Shown here: positions 17,202 to 27,175 of the stretch, in pieces
How the letters are laid out: each line of letters starts with the position of its first letter
Position numbering within the stretch: the stretch's first letter is position 1
Source of the DNA: an uncultured Parasphingopyxis sp.
GTDB lineage: Bacteria; Pseudomonadota; Alphaproteobacteria; Sphingomonadales; Sphingomonadaceae
NCBI GenBank assembly: GCA_905479515.1
Contig: CAJQMX010000215.1
Location: forward strand, 1-64,000
Reading direction: 5' to 3'
DNA length: 64,000 bases
Notes under the pieces: generated by a model
The model's input: the letters and a program-made list of their open reading frames with translations, nothing else
The model's database searches: none
What the model was told of the DNA's origin: nothing
Made by a program: the position numbers and the translations under genes

Positions 17202-17596
17202 CTATGCGCGATGCCGTTCGATTTCGGCTACGGCGTGGTCGGCAAGTGCCGACAGCGCCTTTCCGGGCGCACCATCCTGCGCCTGCACCGACATGCCCTG
17301 AATCATCGCGCCGATGAAACGGGCAAGGGCTTCGGCATCGGTGTCCGGCCGCAACTGAGCCTCGGAAATACCGCGCTCGATACGTGCCCGGATGATGTTG
17401 AGCGTTGCTGCACGCAAACCGGCGACATGACGGGCCACCGGCTCGTTTTCCGTCGCGCAAGTCAGGACCGCTGTCGAAACCATGCAGCCATGCGGGCGAC
17501 CCCGTTTGGTGAACTCCCGCGCCTACTCCCGAAGAACGCGCGTCAGCGCAACCACGACATCGGTCTCTTCAAGAGCATCGGCGGTCGATGCGCCGA
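17202..17596 (-). pseudogene. TetR regulator, C-terminal ligand domain with nonsense codon
   Basis: Reading leftwards, GASTADALEETDVVVALTRV is followed by TAG where the intact paralogue at 31156 has serine. The same frame continues with AREFTKRGRPHGCMVSTAV to SALADHAVAEIERHRA. The N-terminal DNA-binding half is missing. Its right edge joins the 66-base repeat at GATATC. The gene is a decayed relative of the TetR at 31785, not a recent copy. Confidence 0.78.
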
Positions 17597-17657
17597 TATC
17601 CGAGATGTCCGACGTACCTTTTACGGGCGTTTCGTACCGATTGACCATGTGCGTCGC
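17592..17657. repeat. 66-base repeat, copy B (junction sequence)
   Basis: This is the partner of 10016-10081, about 85 percent identical, starting GATATCCGAGATGTCCGACG and ending CCATGTGCGTCGC. It lies precisely between the TetR C-terminal fragment and the truncated C-terminus of a LysR gene. Its flanks share nothing with those of copy A. Confidence 0.7.
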
Positions 17658-18472
17658 GTACGCGACTGCGACGTGCATTTGGTATTCGCCGGACAACAAT
17701 GGGCGTGTCACGAAACCCTCAATCGTAACGCCAGAAGATGCGACCGGAACCAGCGTGATGCCTGCTCCCGATTGCACCAGTGTCGCCATCGTTACCCTGC
17801 GAAACGCTAATGTGACGATATAGGGCTGAATACCCGCTTCGGCGAACATCGTCTTGCTCTGAGCTTGGCATCCAGGGTCGAACTCGGGATGCGCAGCGAT
17901 AAAATTTTTGCCCGCCAATTCGCTGATCGGGATGGTGGCCATGTCCGCGAAGCGATGGTCGCTCGGCATTGCAACCAACCATCGCTCACACCACAGTTCG
18001 TCAAGCTGAATGCCATCCATCTTCACGGGAGGCATCAGAAGGCCTGCATCGATCTCTCCGCGACGAAGGGCCGCTGCCTGCATAGCGCTCGGTATTTCGA
18101 ACAAATCCAATTCAACAGCTGGGCATCGCTTACGATAAGCAGATATGATGGCTGCGAATGTTGAAGTAGTTGCATCTTCGCATATCGCCAGCCGCAGTCG
18201 ACCCTCGGCTCCAAACGCCACTGCCATGACCGTCTGTGGGCTCGGTCAGCGTCGGTTACGATCCTTCTCGCATCGGTAAGGAACACTCGACCTACCTTGG
18301 CAAGGCGGGCACCGGTGCTTCTGCGCTCGAACAAGGCAACGTCGAATTCGTTCTCGAGCGCAGCAATCTGACGAGACATGACCGATTGGCTCACGCCGAC
18401 CACATCGGATGCGCGGCGAAAGCTCAGTTCGTCGGCTGCAGCCAAAAAGTAGCGGAGACGGCGCAATCCCAC
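17658..18472 (-). pseudogene. LysR regulator, frameshifted and 3' truncated
   Basis: The N-terminus MGLRRLRYFLAAADELSFRR and the helix-turn-helix ASDVVGVSQSVMSRQIAALE are intact. Near 18230 the frame shifts, and the effector domain continues in another frame with GAEGRLRLAICEDATTST and MPSDHRFADMATIPISELAG. The last residues before the repeat are GEYQMHVAVAYA, short of a normal C-terminus. It cannot make a working regulator unless the shift is suppressed. Its probable former target is the adjacent oxidoreductase or a lost gene. Confidence 0.8.
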
Positions 18473-18517
18473 TTCAATTGCTCGTCAAATGATAACACCT
18501 TTGTCCGGCCTTCATCT

Positions 18518-19507
18518 TCAACCCGGCTTTAAAGCGAGCTTGCCGAGATAGTGTTCATCAAGGACGCGGTGAGCTTCGGCGGCATGTTCCAGCGGAAATG
18601 TGCGCGAGACGTGGACCTCGAACGGACCAGACGCGATCAACCGATTGAGTTTCTCAACTACGCCCGGACCAGGGTTATCGCCCACGTATTGACTGACGAC
18701 CCGGTCGGCTCGATCTTTGGGCTCGGGTTGGACGCCGCGGGGATAGGCGACACGTCCGCCCTCGCGCAAACTCTCCAACGCCTGCTCGGCCGCCTCGCCG
18801 CCAGCGGTAAGAAGTGCCGTGTCAATGCCGCCGGGCATAAACTTACGGGCGGCGGCGGCCACATCAACTTCGCGGCCGTTTACAGTGACATCGGCACCCA
18901 AGCGTTCAGCTAGGGCCACACCGTCCGTACCTGAGGCGACTGCGAACACGCGCGCGCCCATGCGTTTGGCGAGTTGCACCGCTAGATGGCCCAGCCCTCC
19001 ACCGGCACCAAATATCAGGACGGACTCGCCCTTTGTGAGGCCAAGAACGTTATCGAGTCCCAACAGTGCGGTAATCGCATCGACCGGCATCGCGCCCGCC
19101 TGCTCAACGGTTAGGCCGCTCGGAATGGGATAGACATAGTCGGTGTTTACGACAGCATATTCGGCATAGAACCCGCCTTTGGGGTTCATGTGCCGGTCGG
19201 CGTAGACACGCTCACCTACTTTATGCCGCGTGACGGCTTTGCCCACTGCGACGATCGTGCCTGCCCCGTCGAAGCCGATCACGTAAGGAAATTTGGGCTC
19301 GAAGCCATACGTTTCGCGAAAGAGTTCGTGAAAGTGCCCTTCGCGTTCCCAAACGTCCCAGACACCTACCCCCGTAGATTCGACGCGGATCAGAATCTCG
19401 TCGTCGGCGATATCGGGTACAGGGAGCGTTTGCAGCTTGATCTCGTTGACGCCGCCGAACCGGTTAATCGCGGCGGCACGCATCGTATTAGGTATTGTCG
19501 ATGTCAT
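18518..19507 (-). CDS. zinc-independent alcohol dehydrogenase/quinone reductase (MDR)
   Basis: A 329-residue medium-chain dehydrogenase/reductase of the NADPH:quinone reductase type. The N-terminal GroES-like domain includes EILIRVESTGVGVWDVWERE, and the catalytic zinc ligands of classical ADHs are not evident. The cofactor loop is FGAGGGLGHLAVQLAKRMGA near residue 165. It is divergent from the LysR gene at 19593 with 85 bases between them, so that regulator probably controls it. It would reduce a quinone, enone or related electrophile with NADPH. Confidence 0.87.
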   Translation of the reverse strand: MTSTIPNTMRAAAINRFGGVNEIKLQTLPVPDIADDEILIRVESTGVGVWDVWEREGHFHELFRETYGFEPKFPYVIGFDGAGTIVAVGKAVTRHKVGERVYADRHMNPKGGFYAEYAVVNTDYVYPIPSGLTVEQAGAMPVDAITALLGLDNVLGLTKGESVLIFGAGGGLGHLAVQLAKRMGARVFAVASGTDGVALAERLGADVTVNGREVDVAAAARKFMPGGIDTALLTAGGEAAEQALESLREGGRVAYPRGVQPEPKDRADRVVSQYVGDNPGPGVVEKLNRLIASGPFEVHVSRTFPLEHAAEAHRVLDEHYLGKLALKPG

Positions 19508-19592
19508 AACTTCATCCTTCTTCTGAAGTTTGAAGTAGCCGATTCACGGATGATGCGGTAGATGACGATAATGGATATGATTGTGCCGTATT

Positions 19593-20507
19593 ATGGATAA
19601 ATCTGGCGTGACACTGGAGCGTATGCGGACGTTTGTCCGGGTTGCCGAACGGGGAAGCCTGTCGGCGGTCGCGCGAGAACTCGGAATCGGCCAAGCGACG
19701 GTCTCTCGGCATCTAAGGGAGCTTGAAGAGGCTGTAGGCGTATCATTACTCAGCAGGACTACCCGACGGGTGACGATGACCGAAGAAGGTAGCCACTACT
19801 ATGCTAACGGCGTCCGGATTATGCGCCTTGTTGAGCAAGCTAATGACGAAGCGCGGACTGCGCGGGACGCGGCCGTCGGCGCAGTCCGAATTTCCTGTAC
19901 GGCGGCCTTCGGGGTTTTGCACGTCTGTCGGCTGATCTTTGACTTTCAAGATCGATATCCCGATATCGGGATCGACCTCAGCTTAACCGACGAGCGTGTC
20001 GATCTCGTCCGGGAGGGCGTTGACATCGCTCTTCGCCTCGGCCCGCTTGCCGATAGTTCCATGAAACTGCGGGCACTTGGGCAATCTAGGCGTCTGCTCG
20101 TTGCCGCACCGAGTTATCTCAAAGCGCGGGGGAGGCCGGCTGTCCCAGAGGATCTGTCTGGGCATGAGGGCATTCGAATGACAAATGTGGCGGGAAGCGA
20201 AACACTCGCGTTGCAGGGGCCGGGCCATGAACGCCATGAGGTGAGAGTTGGCGGAAGCTTGCTTGTCGATCATGGACTTGCCGCACGCGAGGCTTTTGCG
20301 GCCGGGCGCGGTTTTGGTCCCGCTCATCAGTGGCTTGTCGACGACTTGTTGACCGCTGGCCGTCTTGAACCGATTCTGTCGAACTATTCGTTGCCAAGTG
20401 TGCCTATCAGCATGCTGATAGTACCAGAGCGCGCAGACATTGCTCGTGTTCGACTTTTTGTTGATTTCCTTGCTGATCAGGTCGGAAGAATCCCGGGGAT
20501 AGAGTAG
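19593..20507 (+). CDS. LysR family transcriptional regulator
   Basis: A 304-residue LysR regulator. I used ATG 19593 (MDKSGVTLERMRTFVRVAER), not the in-frame TTG four codons earlier. The helix-turn-helix is LSAVARELGIGQATVSRHLR. The effector domain starts near residue 90 (GAVRISCTAAFGVLHVCRL) and has LVREGVDIALRLGPLADSSM, typical of the CrgA/PtxR-like LysR group. It faces the MDR oxidoreductase at 18518. Downstream, 20508-20746 is noncoding and holds only a perfect 7-base-arm repeat, GTCCCATGAATGGGAC, at 20571-20586. Confidence 0.9.
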   Translation: MDKSGVTLERMRTFVRVAERGSLSAVARELGIGQATVSRHLRELEEAVGVSLLSRTTRRVTMTEEGSHYYANGVRIMRLVEQANDEARTARDAAVGAVRISCTAAFGVLHVCRLIFDFQDRYPDIGIDLSLTDERVDLVREGVDIALRLGPLADSSMKLRALGQSRRLLVAAPSYLKARGRPAVPEDLSGHEGIRMTNVAGSETLALQGPGHERHEVRVGGSLLVDHGLAAREAFAAGRGFGPAHQWLVDDLLTAGRLEPILSNYSLPSVPISMLIVPERADIARVRLFVDFLADQVGRIPGIE

Positions 20508-20746
20508 TTAGTAGCGTGACCACTTAAGCTTCAGACCTGCGTTTGTGTGCCTTGACGATGAAGTTGCATGGTCCCATGAATGGGACTTTACGGGTCCGTT
20601 CAGACTCAGCCACGGTGGACCGTTACTGCCCCGTATCAGAGTGTTGCTAGACATTTTGGCTGAACGAGCGACGGTCAGCTAGATTTTACCCGTGTATGGT
20701 GACCGAAAACGACCATTCGACCGATATATGCGATTGCGGGCTTTCG

Positions 20747-21718
20747 TCATGGCAGCAGTAGCAGGCTGCCCGTGGTCCGACCGCTCTCCAGATCATCATG
20801 CGCTCTGGCGGCTTCAGCCAAAGGATATTCGCCGCCGATTTCGGCTGCAATACCGGCTTTCATGGCCGCGAGTACTGCCGCGGCTGCGACCGGATAGATG
20901 ACAGGGTCTGCGGCATAGGCCATCACGCTGGGGCGTGCGAGCGTTAGCGATCTCTTCGGACCCAGTGCGTCCACGTCGATCGGCGGGATCGGACCTGCGG
21001 CCTGCCCGATGCTAGCGACAGTCCCGAAAGGCCGAACACAGGCAATCGTCTGCATCAGCATATCGCCGCCAATACCGTCGATGGCGAAATCGACGCCGAC
21101 ACCTTCTGTCAGGTTGGTGACCTCGGAGAGGATATCGGCAGCGCGACCGACGATGATGTGATCGGCGCCATGGGCTGTGGCCCGCGCAGCTTTCTCAGGG
21201 GATCCAGCCGTACCGATCACCTTTGCGCCAAGCTGCTTCGCCCAACGCACGAGCAAGCCGCCCAGCCCACCTGCGGCGGCATGAACGAGAACCGTGTCAC
21301 CCGAACCGACCGCATATATTCGGGTTAGCAGCATATGCGCGGTCAGTCCGCGCAGCATCGATCCGGCGGCGAGCTTCGAAGGAATATCCGCCGGCAGGGG
21401 AATGACGCGGTTGTAAGGTAGCAGCCGTGTCGAGGCGTAGGCCCCAACCGGAGCGCCAGCATAGGCGACCCTGTCGCCAACCTGCAGATCGGCGATGCCG
21501 CGCCCGACCGCTTCGACAACTCCCGCGCCCTCGACGCCGAGAATGGCGGGAAGCGCGAGCGGATACAGACCGGTGCGATGATAGATGTCGATGAAGTTGA
21601 CGCCGATCGCATCGTGACGGATGCGAATTTCATCCGGTCCCGGCTCCTGGGGTTCGTGCGCCGAAACTTCCAAAAGGTCCGCGTTGCCGGTACGGGTGAG
21701 TCTTACAGCTTGGTCCAT
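20747..21718 (-). CDS. quinone oxidoreductase (zeta-crystallin-like)
   Basis: A 323-residue NADPH:quinone oxidoreductase of the QOR branch of MDR enzymes. Conserved segments are GVNFIDIYHRTGLYPLALP at residues 39-57, the zeta-crystallin signature region around VLVHAAAGGLGGLLVRWAKQ (cofactor loop AAAGGLGG) and IGTAGSPEKAARATAHGADH. It ends with TGSLLLLP like typical QorA proteins. One-electron quinone reduction with NADPH is the known family reaction. It lies 64 bases downstream of the aldo/keto reductase gene on the same strand and may share its transcript. Confidence 0.9.
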   Translation of the reverse strand: MDQAVRLTRTGNADLLEVSAHEPQEPGPDEIRIRHDAIGVNFIDIYHRTGLYPLALPAILGVEGAGVVEAVGRGIADLQVGDRVAYAGAPVGAYASTRLLPYNRVIPLPADIPSKLAAGSMLRGLTAHMLLTRIYAVGSGDTVLVHAAAGGLGGLLVRWAKQLGAKVIGTAGSPEKAARATAHGADHIIVGRAADILSEVTNLTEGVGVDFAIDGIGGDMLMQTIACVRPFGTVASIGQAAGPIPPIDVDALGPKRSLTLARPSVMAYAADPVIYPVAAAAVLAAMKAGIAAEIGGEYPLAEAARAHDDLESGRTTGSLLLLP

Positions 21719-21782
21719 TGTGATTACCTCACCCTGCGTGTGATATGTGTCGCTTGGTAGGATGAGCAGGCCGGAACATGAG

Positions 21783-22802
21783 TCATGCGTTGACCCCCTT
21801 CATGCCTTCGGCCGTATAGCGCTCACCGTGCGCTGAGCCCGGCGGCACCAACCGATCAAGACGTTCGAGATCGGCAGCTGTCAGTTCAACGCCGAGCGCG
21901 CCGGCATTCTGTTCGAGATACGCAATCCGCTTGGTGCCAGGGATCGGTACGATATGGTCGCCCTGCGCCAACACCCAGGCAAGCGCGAGTTGCGCGGGAG
22001 TGCAGGCCTTTTCCCGCGCCAGTTCCGTCACCTTGCGGACGATTGCAAGGTTGCCGTCGATATTCTCACGCGAGAAGCGGGGATTGGCGCGGCGAAAATC
22101 GTCATCGGCCAAGCTGTCGGTCGAGGTCATCTGCCCAGTCAGAAAACCGCGACCGAGCGGCGCGTAGGGCACGAATCCGATGCCAAGTTCGCGGCAGAGG
22201 GCGAGCGGGCCGTCCTCGGGGTCGCGGGTCCAGAGCGAATATTCGCTCTGCAACGCTGTTATCGAGTGAACGGCATGGGCACGGCGAAGCGTCTCCGGGC
22301 CAACCTCGCACACACCAACATGCAGGATTTTACCCTCGGCAACGAGCTTCGCCAGTTCGCCCATCGGTTCCTCGATCGGGCGGTCCGGCTCGACGCGGTG
22401 AATGTAAAAAAGATCGATACGGTCCGTTCCCAGCCGCTTCAGGGAGGCTTCGCAGGCGGCGCGGACATAGGCGGGTTCGTTGTTGAGACCGCGCGCGTAG
22501 GCTCCTTCTTCGCGCTGAATGCCGAACTTGGTGGCGATGGTCATCGCGTCGCGACCACGTTCCGTAATCAGGCGACCGATCAGGTCTTCATTGTGGCCAT
22601 GGCCGTAGGTGTCGGCGGTATCCAGAAAGGTGATACCCAGATCGAGGGCCCGATTCAGCGTTGACATCGATTGTTCGTCGTCGCGCGCGCCGTAAAATTC
22701 GCTCATACCCATGCAGCCAAGGCCAAGCGCGGATACCTGCAGGCCGCCACCGACAGCGCCGAGAGTTCGGGTTGGAAAAGGTTGGGGAATTGTCTCGGTC
22801 AT
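21783..22802 (-). CDS. aldo/keto reductase
   Basis: A 339-residue TIM-barrel aldo/keto reductase. The start [15 protein letters not shown] at 22802 precedes [16 protein letters not shown]. Catalytic residues are visible in [16 protein letters not shown] (Asp, Tyr), TIATKFGI (Lys) and [10 protein letters not shown] (His), and the NADPH-binding tail is [15 protein letters not shown]. It would reduce aldehydes or ketones. It is divergent from the LysR gene at 22869 across only 66 bases, so overlapping promoters and LysR control are likely. The quinone oxidoreductase gene follows. Confidence 0.9.
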   Translation of the reverse strand: MTETIPQPFPTRTLGAVGGGLQVSALGLGCMGMSEFYGARDDEQSMSTLNRALDLGITFLDTADTYGHGHNEDLIGRLITERGRDAMTIATKFGIQREEGAYARGLNNEPAYVRAACEASLKRLGTDRIDLFYIHRVEPDRPIEEPMGELAKLVAEGKILHVGVCEVGPETLRRAHAVHSITALQSEYSLWTRDPEDGPLALCRELGIGFVPYAPLGRGFLTGQMTSTDSLADDDFRRANPRFSRENIDGNLAIVRKVTELAREKACTPAQLALAWVLAQGDHIVPIPGTKRIAYLEQNAGALGVELTAADLERLDRLVPPGSAHGERYTAEGMKGVNA

Positions 22803-22868
22803 GGCTAGCTCCAAATCATTGCTTGATCGACATCTAACCCTGCATAGAGCATGCTTGAATACAGATAG

Positions 22869-23816
22869 ATGCAAGACTATCCTGCAATAATGCAAAACGT
22901 AGACTGGAACTTCGTACGTGATTTTCTTGCCGTCGCGCGTGCCGGAAGCCTGAATCGGGCAGCACAGAAGCTTGGCGTAAACGCATCGACCGTTGGACGA
23001 CGGATCGAAACGCTTGAGAGGACGCTGGCGGTTAGCCTCTTTCAGCGCTCGCAGACGGGCTATATGTTGACCGATGAGGGGAAGGATCTGATTAGTCGCG
23101 CGGAAAGGTTCGAGGAAGCCGGAATTGCCTTTGAGCGCCGCGCGGAGCCGATCGAAAGCGTGGAAGGCCGTGTGCGACTCGCCACGGCTGAGAACCTCGC
23201 AAACTTTCTCGTAATACCTGCCCTGCCTGACCTCCGGGCCAAGCTTCCCAAACTCACTTTGGAGATCATCACCGACATTCGTTCTGTGAACCTGAACCGC
23301 CGTGAAGCCGACCTGGCATTACGCCTCGTTCGGCCGATACAGGGCAATGTCTCCATTCGCCGGGTCGGGACGCAGCGATACGGTCTATACGGATCGACCA
23401 GCTACCTTCAGCGTAGACAAGTGGACCGGACCGGCGAGAACACCGGACGGTTCGACAAGGACGAGTTCATCGCATGGTCCGAGCACTATGCCGACCTGCC
23501 CGGCGCGCAATGGATCGATCGTACATTGCAAGGCCAGGCACCTGCGTTCGTAACCTCAAGTCTTTATGCGCAAGTTGTTGCAGCGCGCGCGGGACTGGGG
23601 CTGGCGGTCCTGCCATGCTTTTTGGCGGAAAACGAACCTACCCTGCGCCGTATATCCAGCGAGGTCGATGCGATCGAACAGGAGCTTTGGCTCGCGATAC
23701 ATACTGATCTCGCCGGATCGGCCCGTGTTCGTGCAGTTGCAGATTTCCTCACAGACCTCGTCCATCGCAATGCGGCAAACCTCGACGGATTGCAGCCCAG
23801 TTATACGGAAGAATGA
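22869..23816 (+). CDS. LysR family transcriptional regulator
   Basis: A 315-residue LysR regulator with helix-turn-helix [20 protein letters not shown] and a divergent effector domain ([40 protein letters not shown]). ATGs at 22869 and 22890 ([15 protein letters not shown]) are both possible; the second gives the more usual N-terminus. It shares a short intergenic region with the aldo/keto reductase at 22802, its probable target. It is followed by a convergent azoreductase gene 63 bases away. Confidence 0.88.
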   Translation: MQDYPAIMQNVDWNFVRDFLAVARAGSLNRAAQKLGVNASTVGRRIETLERTLAVSLFQRSQTGYMLTDEGKDLISRAERFEEAGIAFERRAEPIESVEGRVRLATAENLANFLVIPALPDLRAKLPKLTLEIITDIRSVNLNRREADLALRLVRPIQGNVSIRRVGTQRYGLYGSTSYLQRRQVDRTGENTGRFDKDEFIAWSEHYADLPGAQWIDRTLQGQAPAFVTSSLYAQVVAARAGLGLAVLPCFLAENEPTLRRISSEVDAIEQELWLAIHTDLAGSARVRAVADFLTDLVHRNAANLDGLQPSYTEE

Positions 23817-23879
23817 AGCCGACAAACGCGGCCGGTAAATAGGGCCTATGGCCTATAATCTATGGCCCCGCCTTGATTC

Positions 23880-24605
23880 TCACTTTCCTCGGAGCTGAGC
23901 GCCCGTATTATTATAGGCGCGGTTTTCATCTGCACCCTCTCTGCAATTCTGGATCGTCTCAACAAGTTTGGGAACTTGCGCAAACGCCTCCGCAATTGAC
24001 TGGCGATGCCGATCATCGCCAAATTCCTGATATTCGATGGCGATCAGATGATCTCGGGCGACGCCGAGATAGCGGGCCGCGACGCGGATATGTGTTTCGA
24101 GATGGTTCATCTCCTCCCGAATGCCGCCCGGTGCAAAGCCGAACTCGCCTCGGCTTACCAGCATGACCAGCGTTTTGCCGGTAAAGACCGGCTCCAATGG
24201 AAAATCCCCGCGCGCCAGATCGAAGGTGAACGTCTTGTCCACACGAATGACCTGATCGAACCACGCCTTGAGAGCGGCGGGCATGCCGTAATTGTACATC
24301 GGCGTTCCGAGCACGATGACCTCGACCTGTTCGAGTTCGGCGATGAACTCGCTTGATAGCGCCAGCACATTTTCCTGCTCGGCGTTGCGCCGCTCCGGTG
24401 GTGTAAAAGCGGCCTCGATCCAGTCTTGGCTAACGGCAGGCGGCGGAGCCAGGCCCACGTCGCGCCGAATCATGAGGTCCTCAGGTTGCCTGGCAAGCCA
24501 TTCGTCGACGAACGCTTTGGAGAGTTGCCGGCTGAGCGACCGGTGACGCTCTTGCGCAGGATCGATCCCGCGCGCGCTGGCGTCGATGTGAAGTAAGGTG
24601 GTCAT
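23880..24605 (-). CDS. FMN-dependent NADH-azoreductase-like NAD(P)H dehydrogenase
   Basis: A 241-residue flavodoxin-fold oxidoreductase of the AzoR/NQO type. FMN-binding features are LHIDASARGIDPAQERHRSL at the N-terminus and GTPMYNYGMPAALKAWFDQV in the middle, the classic AzoR PMYNF-like motif. The start at 24605 gives MTTLLHIDASARG. AzoR enzymes reduce azo compounds and quinones by two-electron transfer. It is divergent from the LysR gene at 24717 with 111 bases between. A fossil of a close relative's C-terminus lies at 3933. Confidence 0.88.
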   Translation of the reverse strand: MTTLLHIDASARGIDPAQERHRSLSRQLSKAFVDEWLARQPEDLMIRRDVGLAPPPAVSQDWIEAAFTPPERRNAEQENVLALSSEFIAELEQVEVIVLGTPMYNYGMPAALKAWFDQVIRVDKTFTFDLARGDFPLEPVFTGKTLVMLVSRGEFGFAPGGIREEMNHLETHIRVAARYLGVARDHLIAIEYQEFGDDRHRQSIAEAFAQVPKLVETIQNCREGADENRAYNNTGAQLRGK

Positions 24606-24716
24606 CTGGTTATTCCTTCGATTGTTATGCGTCCTCATGTGCCTCGATGATATTGGATTACGCAAAATCGAATTTATAAGCTGCTGGATGAGAATAATTC
24701 ATCTACCATACTGCGG

Positions 24717-25670
24717 ATGAGACGCTTGCCACCCCTTAACAGCCTGCGCGCTTTCGAGGCGGCAGCACGGCATATGAGCTTTGGAGACGCGGCGGCCGAA
24801 CTTGGCGAGACTCCGACGGCCATTAGCCATCAGGTCAAGCTGCTCGAGGAGATTTGCGGTTGCTGCCTATTTCAGCGACGGCCACGCCCAATACGGCTCA
24901 CCGAAGCTGGTCAGACGTTGTTGCCTGTCCTCAAGCGCGGTTTTGACGATTTCGCCGCCGTTATGGATGGGCTCGCAAGTGCTAACGCTCGGCGTCCGCT
25001 GGTGATGACTGCGACGACCGCTTTCGCGGCGCGATGGCTATTGCCACGCCTTGCGGAGTGGTATGCGGTCAATCCCGAGCCGCCATTGGAAGTAAGGGCG
25101 AGCGAAGAAGTCTATGATCTAAAGCGCGGCGACATCGATTTCGCTGTACGGTACAGCCGACAGACACCTACGGACGCTGCGACTCTCATGCTGTATCAGG
25201 ATCAGTTGCAACCGGTTCTCAGTCCCTCGCTGCGAATGCGCCTGGCGTCATCCGACAATCCTGCCTGCCTGCTTGACGTGCCGCTGATCCATTTCGAATG
25301 GAAGAACCGCGATCCCGATGCGCCGCAATGGCAGGACTGGTTCGCCGCCGTAGGGCAGTCCGATGCCATGGCCGCAATCGGGCAAGACGAACTCATCCAT
25401 GTGAGCGACGAAAATCAGGCAATTGAACTGGCGCTGGCAGGGCGCGGCGTCGCGCTCATCGGCCAAGCGTTCGTCAAACGGGAATTGGACAATGGTTTAT
25501 TGGAAAGGCCGTTCGGCGTCACGGTTCCCGGCTACAGCTTCTGGATCGTTTATGACGCGAACAACGGACGTGTGCCGCTGATCGAAACATTCGCAAACTG
25601 GGCCGGTACGCTTTTGGATCAAGAAGAGGTGGCCTCATCACTGACGGCCAGTAACATAATTGATAAATAA
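24717..25670 (+). CDS. LysR family transcriptional regulator (GcvA-like)
   Basis: A 317-residue LysR regulator of the GcvA/AmpR subgroup, recognisable from MRRLPPLNSLRAFEAAARHM and DAAAELGETPTAISHQVKLL, then FQRRPRPIRLTEAGQTLLP. The effector domain has VYDLKRGDIDFAVRYSRQTP. It lies opposite the azoreductase gene at 24605 and just upstream (25 bases) of the VOC gene at 25696. It could control either or both. Confidence 0.9.
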   Translation: MRRLPPLNSLRAFEAAARHMSFGDAAAELGETPTAISHQVKLLEEICGCCLFQRRPRPIRLTEAGQTLLPVLKRGFDDFAAVMDGLASANARRPLVMTATTAFAARWLLPRLAEWYAVNPEPPLEVRASEEVYDLKRGDIDFAVRYSRQTPTDAATLMLYQDQLQPVLSPSLRMRLASSDNPACLLDVPLIHFEWKNRDPDAPQWQDWFAAVGQSDAMAAIGQDELIHVSDENQAIELALAGRGVALIGQAFVKRELDNGLLERPFGVTVPGYSFWIVYDANNGRVPLIETFANWAGTLLDQEEVASSLTASNIIDK

Positions 25671-25695
25671 CCACTACGTAGCGTAAGGAAGTTTA

Positions 25696-26049
25696 ATGAA
25701 AGTCAAACGCATTGTGACGAACGTGGCAGCGGAATCGGTTTCGTCGGTTCAAAAATTCTATTCGGATCTCTTTGGTCTGGACGTTGTTATGGACCACGGA
25801 TGGATCGTGACGCTTGCTTCGGGTGAGACCGCGGCGGTTCAAATCAGTGTCGCGAGTGAGGGTGGTTCAGGCACCCCTGTACCCGACCTTTCAATCGAAG
25901 TTGATGATGTGGACGCTGCATATGCACTGTCAAAAAAATTCGGTCATGAGATTGCCTATGAATTGACTGACGAGCCTTGGGGGGTTCGGCGTTTCCATGT
26001 CCGCGATCCAGTTGGAAAGCTGCTCAACGTTCTTACACATCCTGATTGA
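25696..26049 (+). CDS. VOC family (glyoxalase/bleomycin resistance-like) protein
   Basis: A 117-residue two-module VOC protein: VTNVAAESVSSVQKFYSDLF in the first beta-alpha-beta-beta-beta unit, PVPDLSIEVDDVDAAYALSK and RRFHVRDPVGKLLNVLTHPD in the second. Such proteins are glyoxalases, dioxygenases or drug-binding immunity proteins. A metal site is not certain here, since the canonical His at the start of module one is absent (TNV). It follows the LysR gene at 24717 by 25 bases on the same strand. The 115 bases after it are noncoding. Confidence 0.83.
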   Translation: MKVKRIVTNVAAESVSSVQKFYSDLFGLDVVMDHGWIVTLASGETAAVQISVASEGGSGTPVPDLSIEVDDVDAAYALSKKFGHEIAYELTDEPWGVRRFHVRDPVGKLLNVLTHPD

Positions 26050-26164
26050 GCAGCGTCGGCAAACCACTCGAAACGGATCATAGGGAAATTTCATAGACGT
26101 AGTTCTCTCTTTTACCCAACGTTGTCGATCATTTTCAACGTATGCTTCTCATTTTGATTTGCGA

Positions 26165-27070
26165 TCATTGGACACTCGCGTTTTCGGCGAGAAAGTCCAA
26201 TAGCACTCTAACCCGTGAAGGGAGCGGACCACCTTGGCCCATATACACGGCATGGAAGGCTTCGGTCTCGCCCGTATCGAAGGGCTCCAACAAAGAGACG
26301 AGCCGTCCCGCTTCAATATCCTCCCGCACGGTGAATGCAGCGAGGCGAGCAATCCCGACACCGGATAATGCGAGATGCCTCAGCGCTTCGCCATCACTCG
26401 TTTGAACACGTCCGACCATAGGAACGATGATCGTCTCACCCTCGATCTGGAATGGCCATCCCTCGACCGCACGCGCGTAATTGAAGCCGATGCGGTTGTG
26501 ATCTTCGAGATCAGCGATGGTTTTCGGCGTACCGGCTGTCTTCAGATAGGATGGGGCTGCGACGATCATCATCGGTGTCTCGCCCAGCTTACGCGCGACA
26601 AGACTGGAACTCTTCATGGGCCCCGCGCGGATTGCGACGTCGGTTCTGTCTTCCAAAAGATCGATCACGGCATCGGTTTGCACGATGTCCAATGTCACAT
26701 CCGGATAGAGCGCCAGAAATTCCGGGAGCAACGGCGCTAGAATATGGGTGCCGAAAGAGGCGCTCGTATTGAGGCGGATGCGTCCAGTCGGACATTCGCT
26801 TGTCGAGGCACTGCGTTCAGCTTCGTTCAGATCGGCGAGAACCCGAGTACTGCGCTCATAGAAAACACAGCCTTCCGGCGTGAGCTGAAGCTTTCGCGTC
26901 GAGCGGTTCACCAGCCGCGCGCCCAGTCGTGCTTCAAGACGGGCGATGAGTTTGCTGACGGCCGACGGTGTCATGTGGCTGGCATGCGCGGCAGCGGTGA
27001 ACCCGCCCAACTCGACGACCCTGACGAAGACTTCCATTTCGCCAGAGCGATTGACTTCCAACCGTGCCAT
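26165..27070 (-). CDS. LysR family transcriptional regulator
   Basis: A 301-residue LysR regulator (HTH FTAAAHASHMTPSAVSKLIA; RLVNRSTRKLQLTPEG). The effector domain runs from residue 92, with LLEDRTDVAIRAGPMKSSSL. It is of the same subgroup as the regulator at 4487. It is divergent from the MFS-SGNH hydrolase-AKR operon that begins at 27176, with 105 bases between starts. It is the obvious candidate regulator of that operon. Confidence 0.9.
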   Translation of the reverse strand: MARLEVNRSGEMEVFVRVVELGGFTAAAHASHMTPSAVSKLIARLEARLGARLVNRSTRKLQLTPEGCVFYERSTRVLADLNEAERSASTSECPTGRIRLNTSASFGTHILAPLLPEFLALYPDVTLDIVQTDAVIDLLEDRTDVAIRAGPMKSSSLVARKLGETPMMIVAAPSYLKTAGTPKTIADLEDHNRIGFNYARAVEGWPFQIEGETIIVPMVGRVQTSDGEALRHLALSGVGIARLAAFTVREDIEAGRLVSLLEPFDTGETEAFHAVYMGQGGPLPSRVRVLLDFLAENASVQ

Positions 27071-27175
27071 AATGAATTCAACTCATAAGTGATTGTACTA
27101 CGAGCTGTCTATCTCATCATATGCATAACGTCCATGGTGCCTTTCGATTGAAGTTTCAACGAAGGGATTACCTGC

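Noticed and set aside
20571..20586. GTCCCATGAATGGGAC as a transcription terminator
   Set aside because: The loop would be only two bases and no T-run follows, so an intrinsic terminator is unlikely; it is noted only as a short palindrome.
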